Origin: Gammaproteobacteria bacterium | GTDB taxonomy: Bacteria; Pseudomonadota; Gammaproteobacteria; Burkholderiales; Rhodocyclaceae | Length of the DNA: 64,000 bases | Direction of reading: 5' to 3' | Assembly: GCA_018819515.1 (NCBI GenBank) | Contig: JAHJPX010000011.1 | Span: forward strand, 1 to 64,000 | Shown: positions 27,168 to 35,940 of the stretch, one piece after another | Layout of the letters: each line of letters starts with the position of its first letter | Position numbering within the stretch: the first letter of the stretch is position 1 | Notes under the pieces: model-generated | Told to the model about the DNA's origin: nothing | Databases searched by the model: none | Seen by the model: the letters and a program-made list of their open reading frames with translations, nothing else | Program-made: the position numbers and the translations under genes

Positions 27168-29195
27168 TCACATGAAGTAGTCGAAGTCGTGCTCGGTGCG
27201 CACCCGGCGCCGCATGCGGAAGATGTGGGCCGGGCTGATGCCGGGATCGAGGCTGACGAAGTTGCGGGCGCCGTGCCACAGGTAGCGGGCACCGGAAAGC
27301 TCGTCGTGCATCTGGTAGGGGCGCTCGTCTTCGAGGCCGAAACGCTCCACCGGCAGGCTGACCCAGCCCGACTGGGCATGGTGGGGATCGAGGTTCACCA
27401 CCACGACCACCATGTCGGCCAGGTCGTCGGTGAACTTGCCGTAACAAATAATCTGTTCGTTGTCGACCGGGTAGAACTCCAGGTTCCAGTCCTGTTGCAA
27501 GGCAGAATTGTCGCGGCGGATGCGGTTCACGCGGGCGATTACATCCTTGAGGCTGTCGGCGCGGTCGATATCCCAGTGGCGCACCTGGTACTTTTCGGAG
27601 TCGAGGTATTCCTCGCCGCCAGGGTCACGGGGCGCGGATTCCTGAAGTTCGAACGCCGGCCCGTAGATGCCGTAGCTGGCGCCCAGGGTCGCTGCCAGCA
27701 CCAGGCGGATCACGAAGCCGGCGCGACCGCCGAATTGCAGGTACTCGGTGAGGATGTCCGGCGTGTTGGGCCACAGGTTGGGGCGCAGGTATTCGCGGAC
27801 GTCGCCGCGCGTCAGCTCGGTGAAATATTCGGTCAGTTCATGCCTGGTGTTGCGCCAGGAGAAGTAGGTGTAGGACTGCGAGAAGCCGAGCTTGGCCAGA
27901 CGTTGCATCACGCGCGGCCGGGTGAAGGCCTCGGCGAGGAAGATCACTTCCGGGTGGTCGCGATGCACTTCGCCGATCAGCCATTCCCAGAACGGAAAGG
28001 CCTTGGTGTGCGGATTGTCGACGCGGAAGATGGCGATGCCCTCATTGATCCAGAAATCGACGACGCTCTTCAGTTCGGTCCACAGTGCGCGCCAGTCGGT
28101 CGTCTCGAAGTCGATCGGGTAAATGTCCTGATACTTCTTGGGTGGGTTCTCCGCGTACTGGATGCTGCCGTCGGGACGATGGCGAAACCATTCGGGATGC
28201 GCCGTGACCCACGGGTGGTCGGGCGAGCACTGGATGGCGAAATCGAGGGCCAGTTCGATGCCCAGTTCGCTGGCCTTCGTCATCAACTGGCGAAAGTCAT
28301 CGAGGCTGCCGAGCTGCGGATGGACGGCGGTATGGCCGCCTTCGGCGGCGCCGATGGCCCAAGGACTGCCGGGGCCGACGGCCGCTGCCTGGCGTGTCGC
28401 CACGGCTGACTTTTCGGCCGGCACGGTATTGTTCGGCTCCTTGCGCCGAGTCACGCCTATCGGATGGATCGGCGGCAGGTAGAGCACGTCGAAGCCCATG
28501 GCGACCACGTAGGGCAGCCGCTCGATGCAACTGGCGAAGTTGCCGTGTTCGCTTTTGGCGGCAACACAGGAACGGGGAAACATCTCGTACCAGGCGCCGC
28601 AACGGGCGCGCGGCCGGTCGACCCATAGTGGCAGTTCCCGTTCGTACGTGGTAGCCAGCGACAGATCGGGATGGCGAAACATCAGCGTGGCCAGCGTGGG
28701 GTCGAGACCGATGTGGCGGCCGGCTTCGGCATCGGCGGAGGATTCGAGGGAAGCGGCGTAGTCGTGAAGCCGCGTGCGATCGCCGTCGTCGGCCCGGTCG
28801 GCGGCGGCCCGCACCAGCTCGGCACCGTGATGCAGCGCCGAGAGGATGTCGTCGGCATCGATCCGCCGTGGCAATTCGTTCCGCCAGGAGGCGAAGTGGT
28901 CCACCCAGGCGAGCACCGTATAGCGATGGGCGCCGGGTTCGGTGACGATGAAGTGCCCGCGCCAGCGGTCGTTGGCCAGGGCGGTCATGGCTGCGTCATG
29001 CCATGTCGTCTCGTTCTCGCGACGCCAGCGAAGCCGACAAGCAATACGGTCGTGACCGTCGCAAAAAGCGTCCGCTTCCACCATCACGGAATCGCCGACG
29101 CACCGCTTGGCGGCGAAGCGCCCTCCGTCTACTTCAGGGCTGACCGACTCGATGACGACGCGGTGGCGGCCTTCCTCGATAGTGATCGACGGCAT
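27168..29195 (-). CDS. glgE: Alpha-1,4-glucan:maltose-1-phosphate maltosyltransferase GlgE
   Basis: Transfers maltosyl units from maltose-1-phosphate to linear alpha-1,4-glucan. It has 675 residues from ATG 29195. This start was preferred to ATG 29201 because AGGAGG is directly adjacent to the latter and six bases from the former. GH13_3 motifs: GFDVLYLPPIHPIG, GSPWAIGAAEGGH, AIFRVDNPHTK (Asp), FLAEAFTRPR (Glu), ENPPKKYQDIYP. Odd feature: between the conserved RRKEPNN and GSPWAIG there are about 19 residues, including KSAVATR from a core repeat. From memory, the family usually has about nine. That suggests an insertion of roughly 10 residues in a surface loop. Confidence 0.94.
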   Translation of the reverse strand: MPSITIEEGRHRVVIESVSPEVDGGRFAAKRCVGDSVMVEADAFCDGHDRIACRLRWRRENETTWHDAAMTALANDRWRGHFIVTEPGAHRYTVLAWVDHFASWRNELPRRIDADDILSALHHGAELVRAAADRADDGDRTRLHDYAASLESSADAEAGRHIGLDPTLATLMFRHPDLSLATTYERELPLWVDRPRARCGAWYEMFPRSCVAAKSEHGNFASCIERLPYVVAMGFDVLYLPPIHPIGVTRRKEPNNTVPAEKSAVATRQAAAVGPGSPWAIGAAEGGHTAVHPQLGSLDDFRQLMTKASELGIELALDFAIQCSPDHPWVTAHPEWFRHRPDGSIQYAENPPKKYQDIYPIDFETTDWRALWTELKSVVDFWINEGIAIFRVDNPHTKAFPFWEWLIGEVHRDHPEVIFLAEAFTRPRVMQRLAKLGFSQSYTYFSWRNTRHELTEYFTELTRGDVREYLRPNLWPNTPDILTEYLQFGGRAGFVIRLVLAATLGASYGIYGPAFELQESAPRDPGGEEYLDSEKYQVRHWDIDRADSLKDVIARVNRIRRDNSALQQDWNLEFYPVDNEQIICYGKFTDDLADMVVVVVNLDPHHAQSGWVSLPVERFGLEDERPYQMHDELSGARYLWHGARNFVSLDPGISPAHIFRMRRRVRTEHDFDYFM
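28391..28410 (-). repeat. Interspersed core repeat, copy 6 (inside glgE)
   Basis: Exact core GTCAGCCGTGGCGACACGCC on the minus strand, preceded by AAAA. It is in the same orientation as the gene and read as KSAVATRQ (residues about 261-268) in a loop just before GSPWAIG. Confidence 0.88.
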
Positions 29196-29208
29196 GTCCA
29201 TCCTCCTT

Positions 29209-31137
29209 TCAGCCGGCCGGCTTCATGACGATGGTCGCTAGCGGCGGCAGGGTCAGCCGCAACGAGTGGTAGCGGCCGTGGGCCGGCACCGGGGACGCCT
29301 CGGCGCCCCCCAGGTTGCCCTGGCCGCTGCCGCCGTAGAGCGGGGCGTCGCTGTTGAGGCATTCTTGCCACCAGCCGCCGCGCGGCACGCCGATGGCATA
29401 GTTGTCGCGACGTACCGGGGTGAAATTGCAGACCACCAGCACCACGTCGTTCGGGTCGTGGCCGCGGCGCAGCCAGGACAGCACGCTGTTGTCGGCATCG
29501 CCGCAGTCCACCCACTCGAAACCGGCGTCGCGGAAATCCTCCTGATGCAGCGCGCCCTGCTGGCGGTAGAAGCGGTTGATATCCTCGACCCAGCGTTGCA
29601 CGCCGGCGTGCAGCGGATATTGCAGCACATGCCATTCGAGGCTTTCCTCGTGCTGCCATTCCCTTCTTTGGCCGAACTCGCAGCCCATGAACAGCAGCTT
29701 TTTGCCCGGATGTGTCCACATGTAGCCGAGCATCAGGCGCAGGTTGGCGAACTGTTGCCACTCGTCGCCAGGCATCTTGCCGATCAGGGCGCCCTTGCCA
29801 TGCACCACCTCGTCGTGCGAGATCGGCAGCACGAAGTTTTCGTGGAAGGCGTACCAGAGGCTGAAAGTGAGCTGGTTATGGCGATGGCGGCGGAACAGCG
29901 GGTCGGTCTGGAAGTAGGCGAGCGTATCGTGCATCCAGCCCATGTTCCACTTCATGCCGAAGCCGAGCCCGCCAAGGTAGGTCGGCCGCGACACCATCGG
30001 CCAGGCCGTGGATTCCTCGGCGATGGTCTGGGTATCGCTGTGGTCGCGATAGACGCCCTCGTTGAGGGCGCGCAGGAACTGGATCGCGTCGATGTTTTCG
30101 TTGCCGCCGTAGCGGTTGGGAATCCACTCGCCTTCCTTGCGCCCGTAGTCCAGGTAGAGCATGGAAGCGACGGCGTCCACGCGCAGTCCATCGATGTGGT
30201 ACTTGTCGAGCCAGAACAGCGCGCTGCTCATCAGGAAGCCGCGTACCTCGTTGCGCCCGTAGTTGAAGATGGAACTCTTCCAGTCCGGGTGGTAGCCCTG
30301 TTTGGGGTCGGCATGTTCGTAGAGTTTGGTGCCGTCGAAATAGCCGAGACCATGCAGATCGTCCGGGAAGTGCGAGGGCACCCAGTCGAGGATGACGCCG
30401 ATGCCGTGCTGGTGCAGGGCGTCGACCAGCGCCATGAAATCCTCGGGCGTGCCATAGCGGGAGGTTGGCGCGAAGTAGCCGGTGCACTGATAGCCCCAGG
30501 AACCGTAGAAGGGATGTTCGGTCACCGGCATCAGCTCCACGTGCGTGAAGCCCAACTGCTGGACGTAGGCGGGCAATTGCTCGGCCAGTTCCCGGTAGGT
30601 GAGGAAACGGTTGTCGTCTTCCGGCACGCGGCGCCAGGAACCGAGGTGCACCTCGTAGGTCGACATCGGCGCATCGAGTGCATTGGCGGCGCGGCGACGC
30701 GCCATCCAGTCGCCGTCGCCCCACTCATACTCAAGCGACCAGACCCGCGACGCAGTGCGCGGCGGGCATTCCCAGGCGAAAGCGAACGGATCGCCCTTGT
30801 CGGCCTGGTAGCCGTGGTGGCGGGAGGCGATGCGGTACTTGTAGTTGTCCCCGCGGCCGACACCGGGAATGAACCCCTCCCAGATGCCGGAGTCATCCTG
30901 GCGCACGTGCAACGGATGGAGAGACTCGTTCCAGCCGTTGAAGTCGCCGATGACCGAAACGCGCTCGGCGTTCGGTGCCCATACGGCGAACTGTGTGCCG
31001 TCTACGCCATCGATGCTCGCCGGGTGCGACCCCAGCTTGTCGTACAGGCGGCTGTGGGTGCCTTGCTTGAACAGATAGACGTCCTGTTCGCCCAGACTGC
31101 TTGTGACGCTGACATTCCTTGTTTCCGCATTCATCAT
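29209..31137 (-). CDS. glgB: 1,4-alpha-glucan branching enzyme GlgB
   Basis: Introduces alpha-1,6 branches into the linear glucan made by GlgE. It has 642 residues: N-terminal CBM48 region (FAVWAPNAERVSVIGDFNGWN, cited as VSVIGDFNGWN), then a GH13 barrel with DWVPSHFP, DGLRVDAVASMLYLDY (Asp nucleophile), IAEESTAWP (Glu) and LPISHDEVVHGK (Asp). It is the first gene of the leftward operon. Start ATG 31137 or the adjacent ATG 31134; AAGGTGAT lies just upstream. The next gene, glgE, begins 13 bp after its stop. Confidence 0.95.
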   Translation of the reverse strand: MMNAETRNVSVTSSLGEQDVYLFKQGTHSRLYDKLGSHPASIDGVDGTQFAVWAPNAERVSVIGDFNGWNESLHPLHVRQDDSGIWEGFIPGVGRGDNYKYRIASRHHGYQADKGDPFAFAWECPPRTASRVWSLEYEWGDGDWMARRRAANALDAPMSTYEVHLGSWRRVPEDDNRFLTYRELAEQLPAYVQQLGFTHVELMPVTEHPFYGSWGYQCTGYFAPTSRYGTPEDFMALVDALHQHGIGVILDWVPSHFPDDLHGLGYFDGTKLYEHADPKQGYHPDWKSSIFNYGRNEVRGFLMSSALFWLDKYHIDGLRVDAVASMLYLDYGRKEGEWIPNRYGGNENIDAIQFLRALNEGVYRDHSDTQTIAEESTAWPMVSRPTYLGGLGFGMKWNMGWMHDTLAYFQTDPLFRRHRHNQLTFSLWYAFHENFVLPISHDEVVHGKGALIGKMPGDEWQQFANLRLMLGYMWTHPGKKLLFMGCEFGQRREWQHEESLEWHVLQYPLHAGVQRWVEDINRFYRQQGALHQEDFRDAGFEWVDCGDADNSVLSWLRRGHDPNDVVLVVCNFTPVRRDNYAIGVPRGGWWQECLNSDAPLYGGSGQGNLGGAEASPVPAHGRYHSLRLTLPPLATIVMKPAG

Positions 31138-31594
31138 CGGATCACCTTTTCGGTACGATTTTGCCAGCCGGTGTTGCCTTGAGAAGATAACAGCCGGATA
31201 GTGCGGAGGCATTACAACCGGTCTTGCGGGAATGCCCCACCGGATGACCAGAGCGGTGCGTGCCGCACCCCTGGAGGAAGGAAACGATCAAGCGGTTGGG
31301 CGCGCCCCGTGTCCATGAAAAATCGGTCGGTCGCCGACTGAATGCCAACATTCTACTCCTCCCGGAGTTGCTCCCTTCGACGAGCGGAAAGCTGTCATGA
31401 AAGTCAGCCGTGGCAATACGCCGGGGTTGGCGGCCGGTCACCGGTTCTCAAGCATTGTCGATTCGTGTCGATATAGGAGTCGACAGTGGATTGCGCCTTG
31501 TCAAACGAATTCAGGAAATGCGAACGCTTGGCGGGCGGAAGTCTGACCGGGCGTTCGCGCTTTCGACAGGAATCGGATTGATGCGGGAATCGAC
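31138..31594. other. Intergenic region upstream of glgB
   Basis: About 457 bp that should contain the promoter of the glgB operon. One core repeat (31403-31422) lies in it. No convincing gene, and no promoter boxes I can name with confidence. Confidence 0.45.
31403..31422 (+). repeat. Interspersed core repeat, copy 7
   Basis: GTCAGCCGTGGCAATACGCC, 18 of 20 matches, preceded by GAAA. Intergenic, upstream of glgB. Confidence 0.8.
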
Positions 31595-31804
31595 ATGGCA
31601 AACGAACCTTTACGCTCACTTGCGCCGCTGGCGGTAGTCCATGCCAAGCCGGAGGCCGTGCGCCCGAATCCGGATGGTCAAAAGAAACGCAACGACAAGG
31701 GTCGTCATTCGCATGAGCACGAGCCGTCAGCTGAAGACAAGCATCATCCGGTGCCCAACGATCAAGGGCAACTGACCGGGAAGCTGATCGATACGGAAGT
31801 CTGA
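31595..31804 (+). CDS. Small hydrophilic protein, unknown function
   Basis: 69 residues, rich in Lys, His, Pro and Glu, with the block DGQKKRNDKG followed by a His/Glu-rich stretch and a C-terminal GKLIDTEV. No signal peptide, membrane helix or known domain. It starts at ATG 31595; a clear ribosome binding site is not visible. Similar short basic/acidic proteins occur in betaproteobacteria, from memory, so I keep it as a likely small gene rather than a chance frame. It stands alone between two leftward operons. Confidence 0.45.
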   Translation: MANEPLRSLAPLAVVHAKPEAVRPNPDGQKKRNDKGRHSHEHEPSAEDKHHPVPNDQGQLTGKLIDTEV

Positions 31805-31873
31805 GCGGGCGTAGCCCGCCGCGCCGGTCCTGACGGGACTGTGGTCGAAGAATATCCGGGGCTGATGCGAAAA

Positions 31874-31893
31874 GTCAGCCGTGGCGGTACGCC
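31874..31893 (+). repeat. Interspersed core repeat, copy 8
   Basis: GTCAGCCGTGGCGGTACGCC, 18 of 20 matches, preceded by AAAA. It lies 12 bp beyond the 3' end of the leftward ferritin-like gene, similar to copies 1 and 15 near gene ends. Confidence 0.82.
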
Positions 31894-31905
31894 GGGGCGC
31901 GGGCC

Positions 31906-32409
31906 CTAGACGCCGCCGCCGCGATGGACGATCTCGTAGTAGAGCTTTTCCAGCTCGATCTTGTGTTTGGTCTCTTCGCTGGCGAGGTATTGGAAGAGGT
32001 CGCGGATCGGGCCTTCCGGCGCGGTTTCGGCGAGTTCGCCGTAATGGAGCATGGCGGCGTGCTCACGGCCCATGGCGTATTGCAGGACCGCCTGGTCGTC
32101 GGGTTCTTCTCCCAGGTCGGGCAGGTGCAGGCAGTCGGAGAACTTGCTGTCGTGCGCCGTGCGCTGTATCTCCTGCTGGATCTGGTCCGCGATGTCGGGG
32201 CGGCGGGCGAGGGCGCTGAACATGTCGAAATGCCGCTGCTCCTCGTCGGCCAGCTCCTGGACCAGATAGCGGATGCGCTTGCTGACCTTGGAGATCAGCA
32301 CCGTGTAGAAGTCGCGGGCGCTTTTCTCGAAGCTGGTGGCGACTTCGAGAATTTCGCGCAGCGTGGTCTTGCCGCGCAGGCGCTCCATGCCATGGCTGCC
32401 TTCGCTCAT
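31906..32409 (-). CDS. Ferritin-like / rubrerythrin-type diiron protein
   Basis: 167 residues forming a four-helix-bundle pattern with the carboxylate/His motifs expected of a diiron site: EVATSFEKSARDFY, ELADEEQRHFDMF, GREHAAMLHYGELAE and LASEETKHKIELE, i.e. repeated E and ExxH units. There is no C-terminal rubredoxin domain. Its ATG overlaps the stop of the upstream FAD/Fe-S oxidoreductase (ATGA), so it is the last gene of the Mrp/complex-I-like operon. An oxygen- or peroxide-protective or accessory electron-transfer role for that complex is inferred from context only. Confidence 0.8.
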   Translation of the reverse strand: MSEGSHGMERLRGKTTLREILEVATSFEKSARDFYTVLISKVSKRIRYLVQELADEEQRHFDMFSALARRPDIADQIQQEIQRTAHDSKFSDCLHLPDLGEEPDDQAVLQYAMGREHAAMLHYGELAETAPEGPIRDLFQYLASEETKHKIELEKLYYEIVHRGGGV

Positions 32410-34205
32410 GTGGTTTTCTCCTTTGCCAGTAGTGCGGCATGGATGCTGGCGGCGACGCGGTGGCCGTCTGCGACGGCGGAAACGACATCGGGGCCGCGCA
32501 CCATGTCGCCGGCCGCCCACAGCCAGTCCTGGCTGCTGCGCCCACCCGCGTCGACTTGCAAGCGCCCACGGTTCCAGGCGAGTTTTTCGGTGAGTGCACC
32601 GCTGAACAACGCGGTGTCGGTCATCTGGCCGATGGCCTCGACCACCATGTCGCCGGGGTGGAACTGTTCGTCGGTTTCGTCGTAGCTGGGAGCGAAGCGA
32701 CCCTGCTCGTCGAAAATCGCCTTGACGCGCCAGGTGGTCAGTCCCTTGACCTTGCCGTTCTCGATTACCACCTGTTGCGGACCGCGGGCGTCGAAAATGG
32801 CGATGCCTTCTTCGCCGGCTTCCTTGACTTCGTCCGGGTCGGCGAGGAAGTGGGCGAAGTCTTCGAGTGCGGTTACGATCACCTTCACTTCACCATAGGT
32901 TTTCTTTTGCAGGCGTGCCAGCGTGCGGGCGATGTCCATGGCGACGTTGCCGCCGCCGATGACGACCGCGCTCTTCGGAGTGCCGAAGTCCTCGCCAGCC
33001 GTCGCCTGGCGCAGCAGATCGACCGACCGGCGCACGTCGGGGTGATCGGTACCGGGCACGCGGGTGGCGCGGCCCAGTTGCAGGCCGAGAGCGATCAGCA
33101 CGGCGTCGTGTTGCCCGCGCAATTCGTCGAGTGTGACGTCGGTTCCGACGCGCGTGTTGCAGCGAATCTCCACGCCCAGCGAGCGGATGATGTCCACATC
33201 CTGATCGATGATGTCGTAGGGCAGGCGGTACTCGGGGATGCCCCAGCGCGTCATGCCGCCCGGTTTGTCGAGCGCTTCGAAAACGGTGACGGCGTGGCCT
33301 TGTTTGGCCAGGTCGAAGGCGGCCGTGAGGCCGGCCGGACCGCCGCCGACGATGGCGACCTTCTTGCCGCTGGTGGCTGCGGGCTTGCCGACGACAGTGC
33401 GAATCTGTTCCGGCGTCACCTGATCCATGATGTGGCGTTTTAGCCAGCGGATGGCGATGGGGTCGCCTTCGTGCCGCGCGGCGCAGGTGGTCTCGCACTT
33501 GTGGGTGCAGATGCGGCCGCAGATGCCGGAGAAGGGATTGGTTTCGTAGAGCAGCGAGACGCCGCGCTCGTAGTCGCCGTCGCGGATCGCGGCGATGTAC
33601 TGCGGAATCGCCATGTGGGTCGGGCAGGTGGCGACGCAGAGGCCGCAGGCGACGCAGCGGTCGGCCTCGAGTTTTGCTTGCGCGACATCGTAGCCGTGCA
33701 CGATTTCGGCGAAAGAACCGATGCGCTCTTCCGGCTCCATCTCGCCCATGCCAATGCGCGTCTCGGCGGTCAGGCGGTGGCCTTCGGGCCGGCGATAGCC
33801 AAGTTCGGCGTTGTCCCAATGCTTGGTGTCGACCCCGGGCGTGAAGCGGAAGAGGTCGGGATCGCTCTCAACCCACTTGTATTCGTTGGACATCGACAGC
33901 GAGCCGGTCATGCAGACGTCCACGCACAGCGCGCACCAGCAGCAGCGGCCATAGTCGATGCGCGGGCGCAGGCCGGAATCGCCTTGCTTGGTCGCACGGC
34001 CTTCGACCGGCAGCATGTCGATGGCGCCGTTCTGGCAGATGGTTTCGCAAGTGCCGCAGCCGATGCACTTCTCGATGTCGTTCTGGTGGAAGCCGCGATA
34101 GCGCGCGGAACCGGGCCGCTCGGTGAGCGGGTCGTGGATCGTGACCGGATCGCGGAAGAGGTGCTTCCAGGCGGTGAAGGGGGAGAGGACGTCGCGGATG
34201 CTCAT
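32406..34205 (-). CDS. Ferredoxin-domain / GltD-type FAD oxidoreductase fusion
   Basis: 599 residues. The N-terminal NuoI-like part has two [4Fe-4S] motifs: Cys47-50-53-57 (CIGCGTCETIC) and Cys88-91-94-98 (CCWCALCVDVC). A second Fe-S region near residue 182 (CVACGLCVATCP) and a GltD-type helical domain (CGRICTHKCETTC) follow. The C-terminal half has two dinucleotide-binding motifs: VAIVGGGPAGLTAAF for FAD near residue 270, and VVIGGGNVAMDIA for NAD(P)H near 410. By family it moves electrons between NAD(P)H, FAD and Fe-S clusters. It takes the place of the NuoI subunit in this operon, which suggests it is the electron-input arm of the complex. Confidence 0.86.
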   Translation of the reverse strand: MSIRDVLSPFTAWKHLFRDPVTIHDPLTERPGSARYRGFHQNDIEKCIGCGTCETICQNGAIDMLPVEGRATKQGDSGLRPRIDYGRCCWCALCVDVCMTGSLSMSNEYKWVESDPDLFRFTPGVDTKHWDNAELGYRRPEGHRLTAETRIGMGEMEPEERIGSFAEIVHGYDVAQAKLEADRCVACGLCVATCPTHMAIPQYIAAIRDGDYERGVSLLYETNPFSGICGRICTHKCETTCAARHEGDPIAIRWLKRHIMDQVTPEQIRTVVGKPAATSGKKVAIVGGGPAGLTAAFDLAKQGHAVTVFEALDKPGGMTRWGIPEYRLPYDIIDQDVDIIRSLGVEIRCNTRVGTDVTLDELRGQHDAVLIALGLQLGRATRVPGTDHPDVRRSVDLLRQATAGEDFGTPKSAVVIGGGNVAMDIARTLARLQKKTYGEVKVIVTALEDFAHFLADPDEVKEAGEEGIAIFDARGPQQVVIENGKVKGLTTWRVKAIFDEQGRFAPSYDETDEQFHPGDMVVEAIGQMTDTALFSGALTEKLAWNRGRLQVDAGGRSSQDWLWAAGDMVRGPDVVSAVADGHRVAASIHAALLAKEKTT

Positions 34206-34217
34206 GGCAGTCTCTCG

Positions 34218-35393
34218 TTAGCGCTCGATCTCGGGCGGGTAGGTGTGCAGCGACACCATCAGTCCGGCGACATCGGAAATGTTGACGTTCACGATCAGCC
34301 GCTCCAGCAGCGCCATCGCGTGGGTGTAGGAGGGGCCGCGCACGTTGATGCGGCGCGGGTAGCCGCTGCCGTCGGTGACCAGGTAGTAGCCGTATTCGCC
34401 GCGCGAACATTCGCCACGGATGTAGGTCTCGCCGCGCGGAATCTTCCAGTGCAGGACATTGGGCAGCTTGGCCATCACCGGGCCGTCGTGCGGCATTTTG
34501 GCAAGGATCTGGCGGATCAGATCGACCGATACCTGCACGTCGCGGCGGCGCACGTCGGCGCGGGCATAACAGTCGGAATCGGTGCCCATCACCGGCTCGA
34601 AGTCGAGTTCCGGATAGACGAGGTAGGGCTGGTCCTTGCGCACGTCCTTGGCCACGCCGCCGGCACGGGCGTTGGGGCCGGTGACGCCGTAAGTGTCCAT
34701 CAACGCCGGGTCGATGTAGCCGAGGCCGATGGCGCGCTTCTTGAACACGGCGTTGCGGAACATCACCTCTTCCACATCCTTGAGCGTACGTTCGATCTCG
34801 CGCAGGGTCTCTTCCATCCGCCCTTCAAAACCCTCGGGCAGGCCGTCGCGCACCCCGCCGGGGAGGATGAACATGTGATAGATGCGCGCGCCGGTGAGTT
34901 CCTCGAAGCGGTCGAGCATCAGGTCGCGCACATAGGTCGTCCATTGGCCGATGACGCCGAGGCCGAAGGCGCCGGACTGCCCGCCCAGATACATCATGTA
35001 GCTGTTGATGCGACCCATTTCGAGGATCAGGGTGCGGATCCAGCGGGCGCGCTCGGGAGCCTCGATGCCGGCCAGTTCCTCGACGGCGGCGGCGTAGCAG
35101 TATTCGTTGAAGTCCGGCTCGGGCACACAGACGCGGCAGACGATGGGGAAGACCTGGATGAAAGTGCGGCGCTCCATCAGCTTCTCGAAGCCGCGGTGCA
35201 GGTAGCCGACGTGGGTCTTGCCCTCGACCACTTCGTCGCCGCAGACAGTCAGTTCCACCGACATGTTGCCGGTGATGCCCGGGTGTTGCGGGCCTTGCCA
35301 GAGCTTGAGGTACTTGCCGGACGTGAGGTCGATGTCCAGCGTACCGTCGGGCCTGGTGGCGGGGTAGAGGCTGCGGTCGGGTGTGTAGCTCAT
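34218..35393 (-). CDS. nuoD: NuoD / group-4 hydrogenase large-subunit-like protein
   Basis: 391 residues with the 49-kDa-subunit motifs GPQHPGITG and HVGYLHRGFEKLMERR. The region aligned with the NiFe L1 motif reads FPIVCRVCVPEP, keeping a CxxC (Cys86, Cys89). The C-terminus ends LHTYPPEIER, with no second CxxC. A complete NiFe site is therefore not possible, and hydrogenase activity is unlikely. This half-site resembles what is reported for the Mbx/MBS and Ehr branches, recalled rather than checked. It lies between the nuoC-like gene and the FAD/Fe-S fusion, 12 bp from the latter. Confidence 0.85.
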   Translation of the reverse strand: MSYTPDRSLYPATRPDGTLDIDLTSGKYLKLWQGPQHPGITGNMSVELTVCGDEVVEGKTHVGYLHRGFEKLMERRTFIQVFPIVCRVCVPEPDFNEYCYAAAVEELAGIEAPERARWIRTLILEMGRINSYMMYLGGQSGAFGLGVIGQWTTYVRDLMLDRFEELTGARIYHMFILPGGVRDGLPEGFEGRMEETLREIERTLKDVEEVMFRNAVFKKRAIGLGYIDPALMDTYGVTGPNARAGGVAKDVRKDQPYLVYPELDFEPVMGTDSDCYARADVRRRDVQVSVDLIRQILAKMPHDGPVMAKLPNVLHWKIPRGETYIRGECSRGEYGYYLVTDGSGYPRRINVRGPSYTHAMALLERLIVNVNISDVAGLMVSLHTYPPEIER

Positions 35394-35394
35394 C

Positions 35395-35934
35395 TCACTT
35401 CCCGTCCGGATAGAGTTGTTGTTTCATGTACTGCTCGGGGTCGCGGGTCTCGCGGCCGGGGCGATGGTTGAAGTTCTCCTCGGAGAATTTCTTGGTGTCG
35501 AAGTCGCGCCGGTAGGGTGGCTTGTCGATCCAGCCTTCGAGGATGAACTCCTCATCCACACGCGGGCTGCCGGGGAAATCGATGCCGAACATTTCGCGCA
35601 GCTCGCGCTGGTAGGTGGCCGCTGTCGGCCAGATGTCGTGGATGCCGTCCATGGTCGCCAGGCCGTTGGCCGGACGCGGGATCATCACCCGCACGCCGAG
35701 GTCTCGGGCCGCGCCGCGATTCGACAGCAGATAGGTGAGCTGGAACTGGCCGTCCTCGATCCAGTCGACGGCGGTGAGCAGCACCAGATGTGTGAAACCT
35801 TCCCTGTCGCTAAGTTGCAGCAACAGCGGCCGCAGATACTCAGCCGGTACGGTAACGAAGCCAAGATCGGGGCGCTGCTCGGTCAGTTCGCCGAGCGGGA
35901 AGAGGGACTTGAGGCGTTGGTGAAGTTCGCGCAT
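35395..35934 (-). CDS. nuoC: NuoC-like (30-kDa) subunit
   Basis: 179 residues. The conserved 30-kDa-subunit core is present: LVLLTAVDWIEDGQFQLTYLL, cited as TAVDWIEDG, then WPTAATYQRELREMFGIDFPG and the tail LEGWIDKPPYRRDF. It ends 1 bp before the nuoD-like start region and follows the nuoB-like gene by 6 bp. In complex I and group-4 hydrogenases this subunit bridges the NuoB and NuoD subunits. Confidence 0.88.
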   Translation of the reverse strand: MRELHQRLKSLFPLGELTEQRPDLGFVTVPAEYLRPLLLQLSDREGFTHLVLLTAVDWIEDGQFQLTYLLSNRGAARDLGVRVMIPRPANGLATMDGIHDIWPTAATYQRELREMFGIDFPGSPRVDEEFILEGWIDKPPYRRDFDTKKFSEENFNHRPGRETRDPEQYMKQQLYPDGK

Positions 35935-35940
35935 CGCTGC

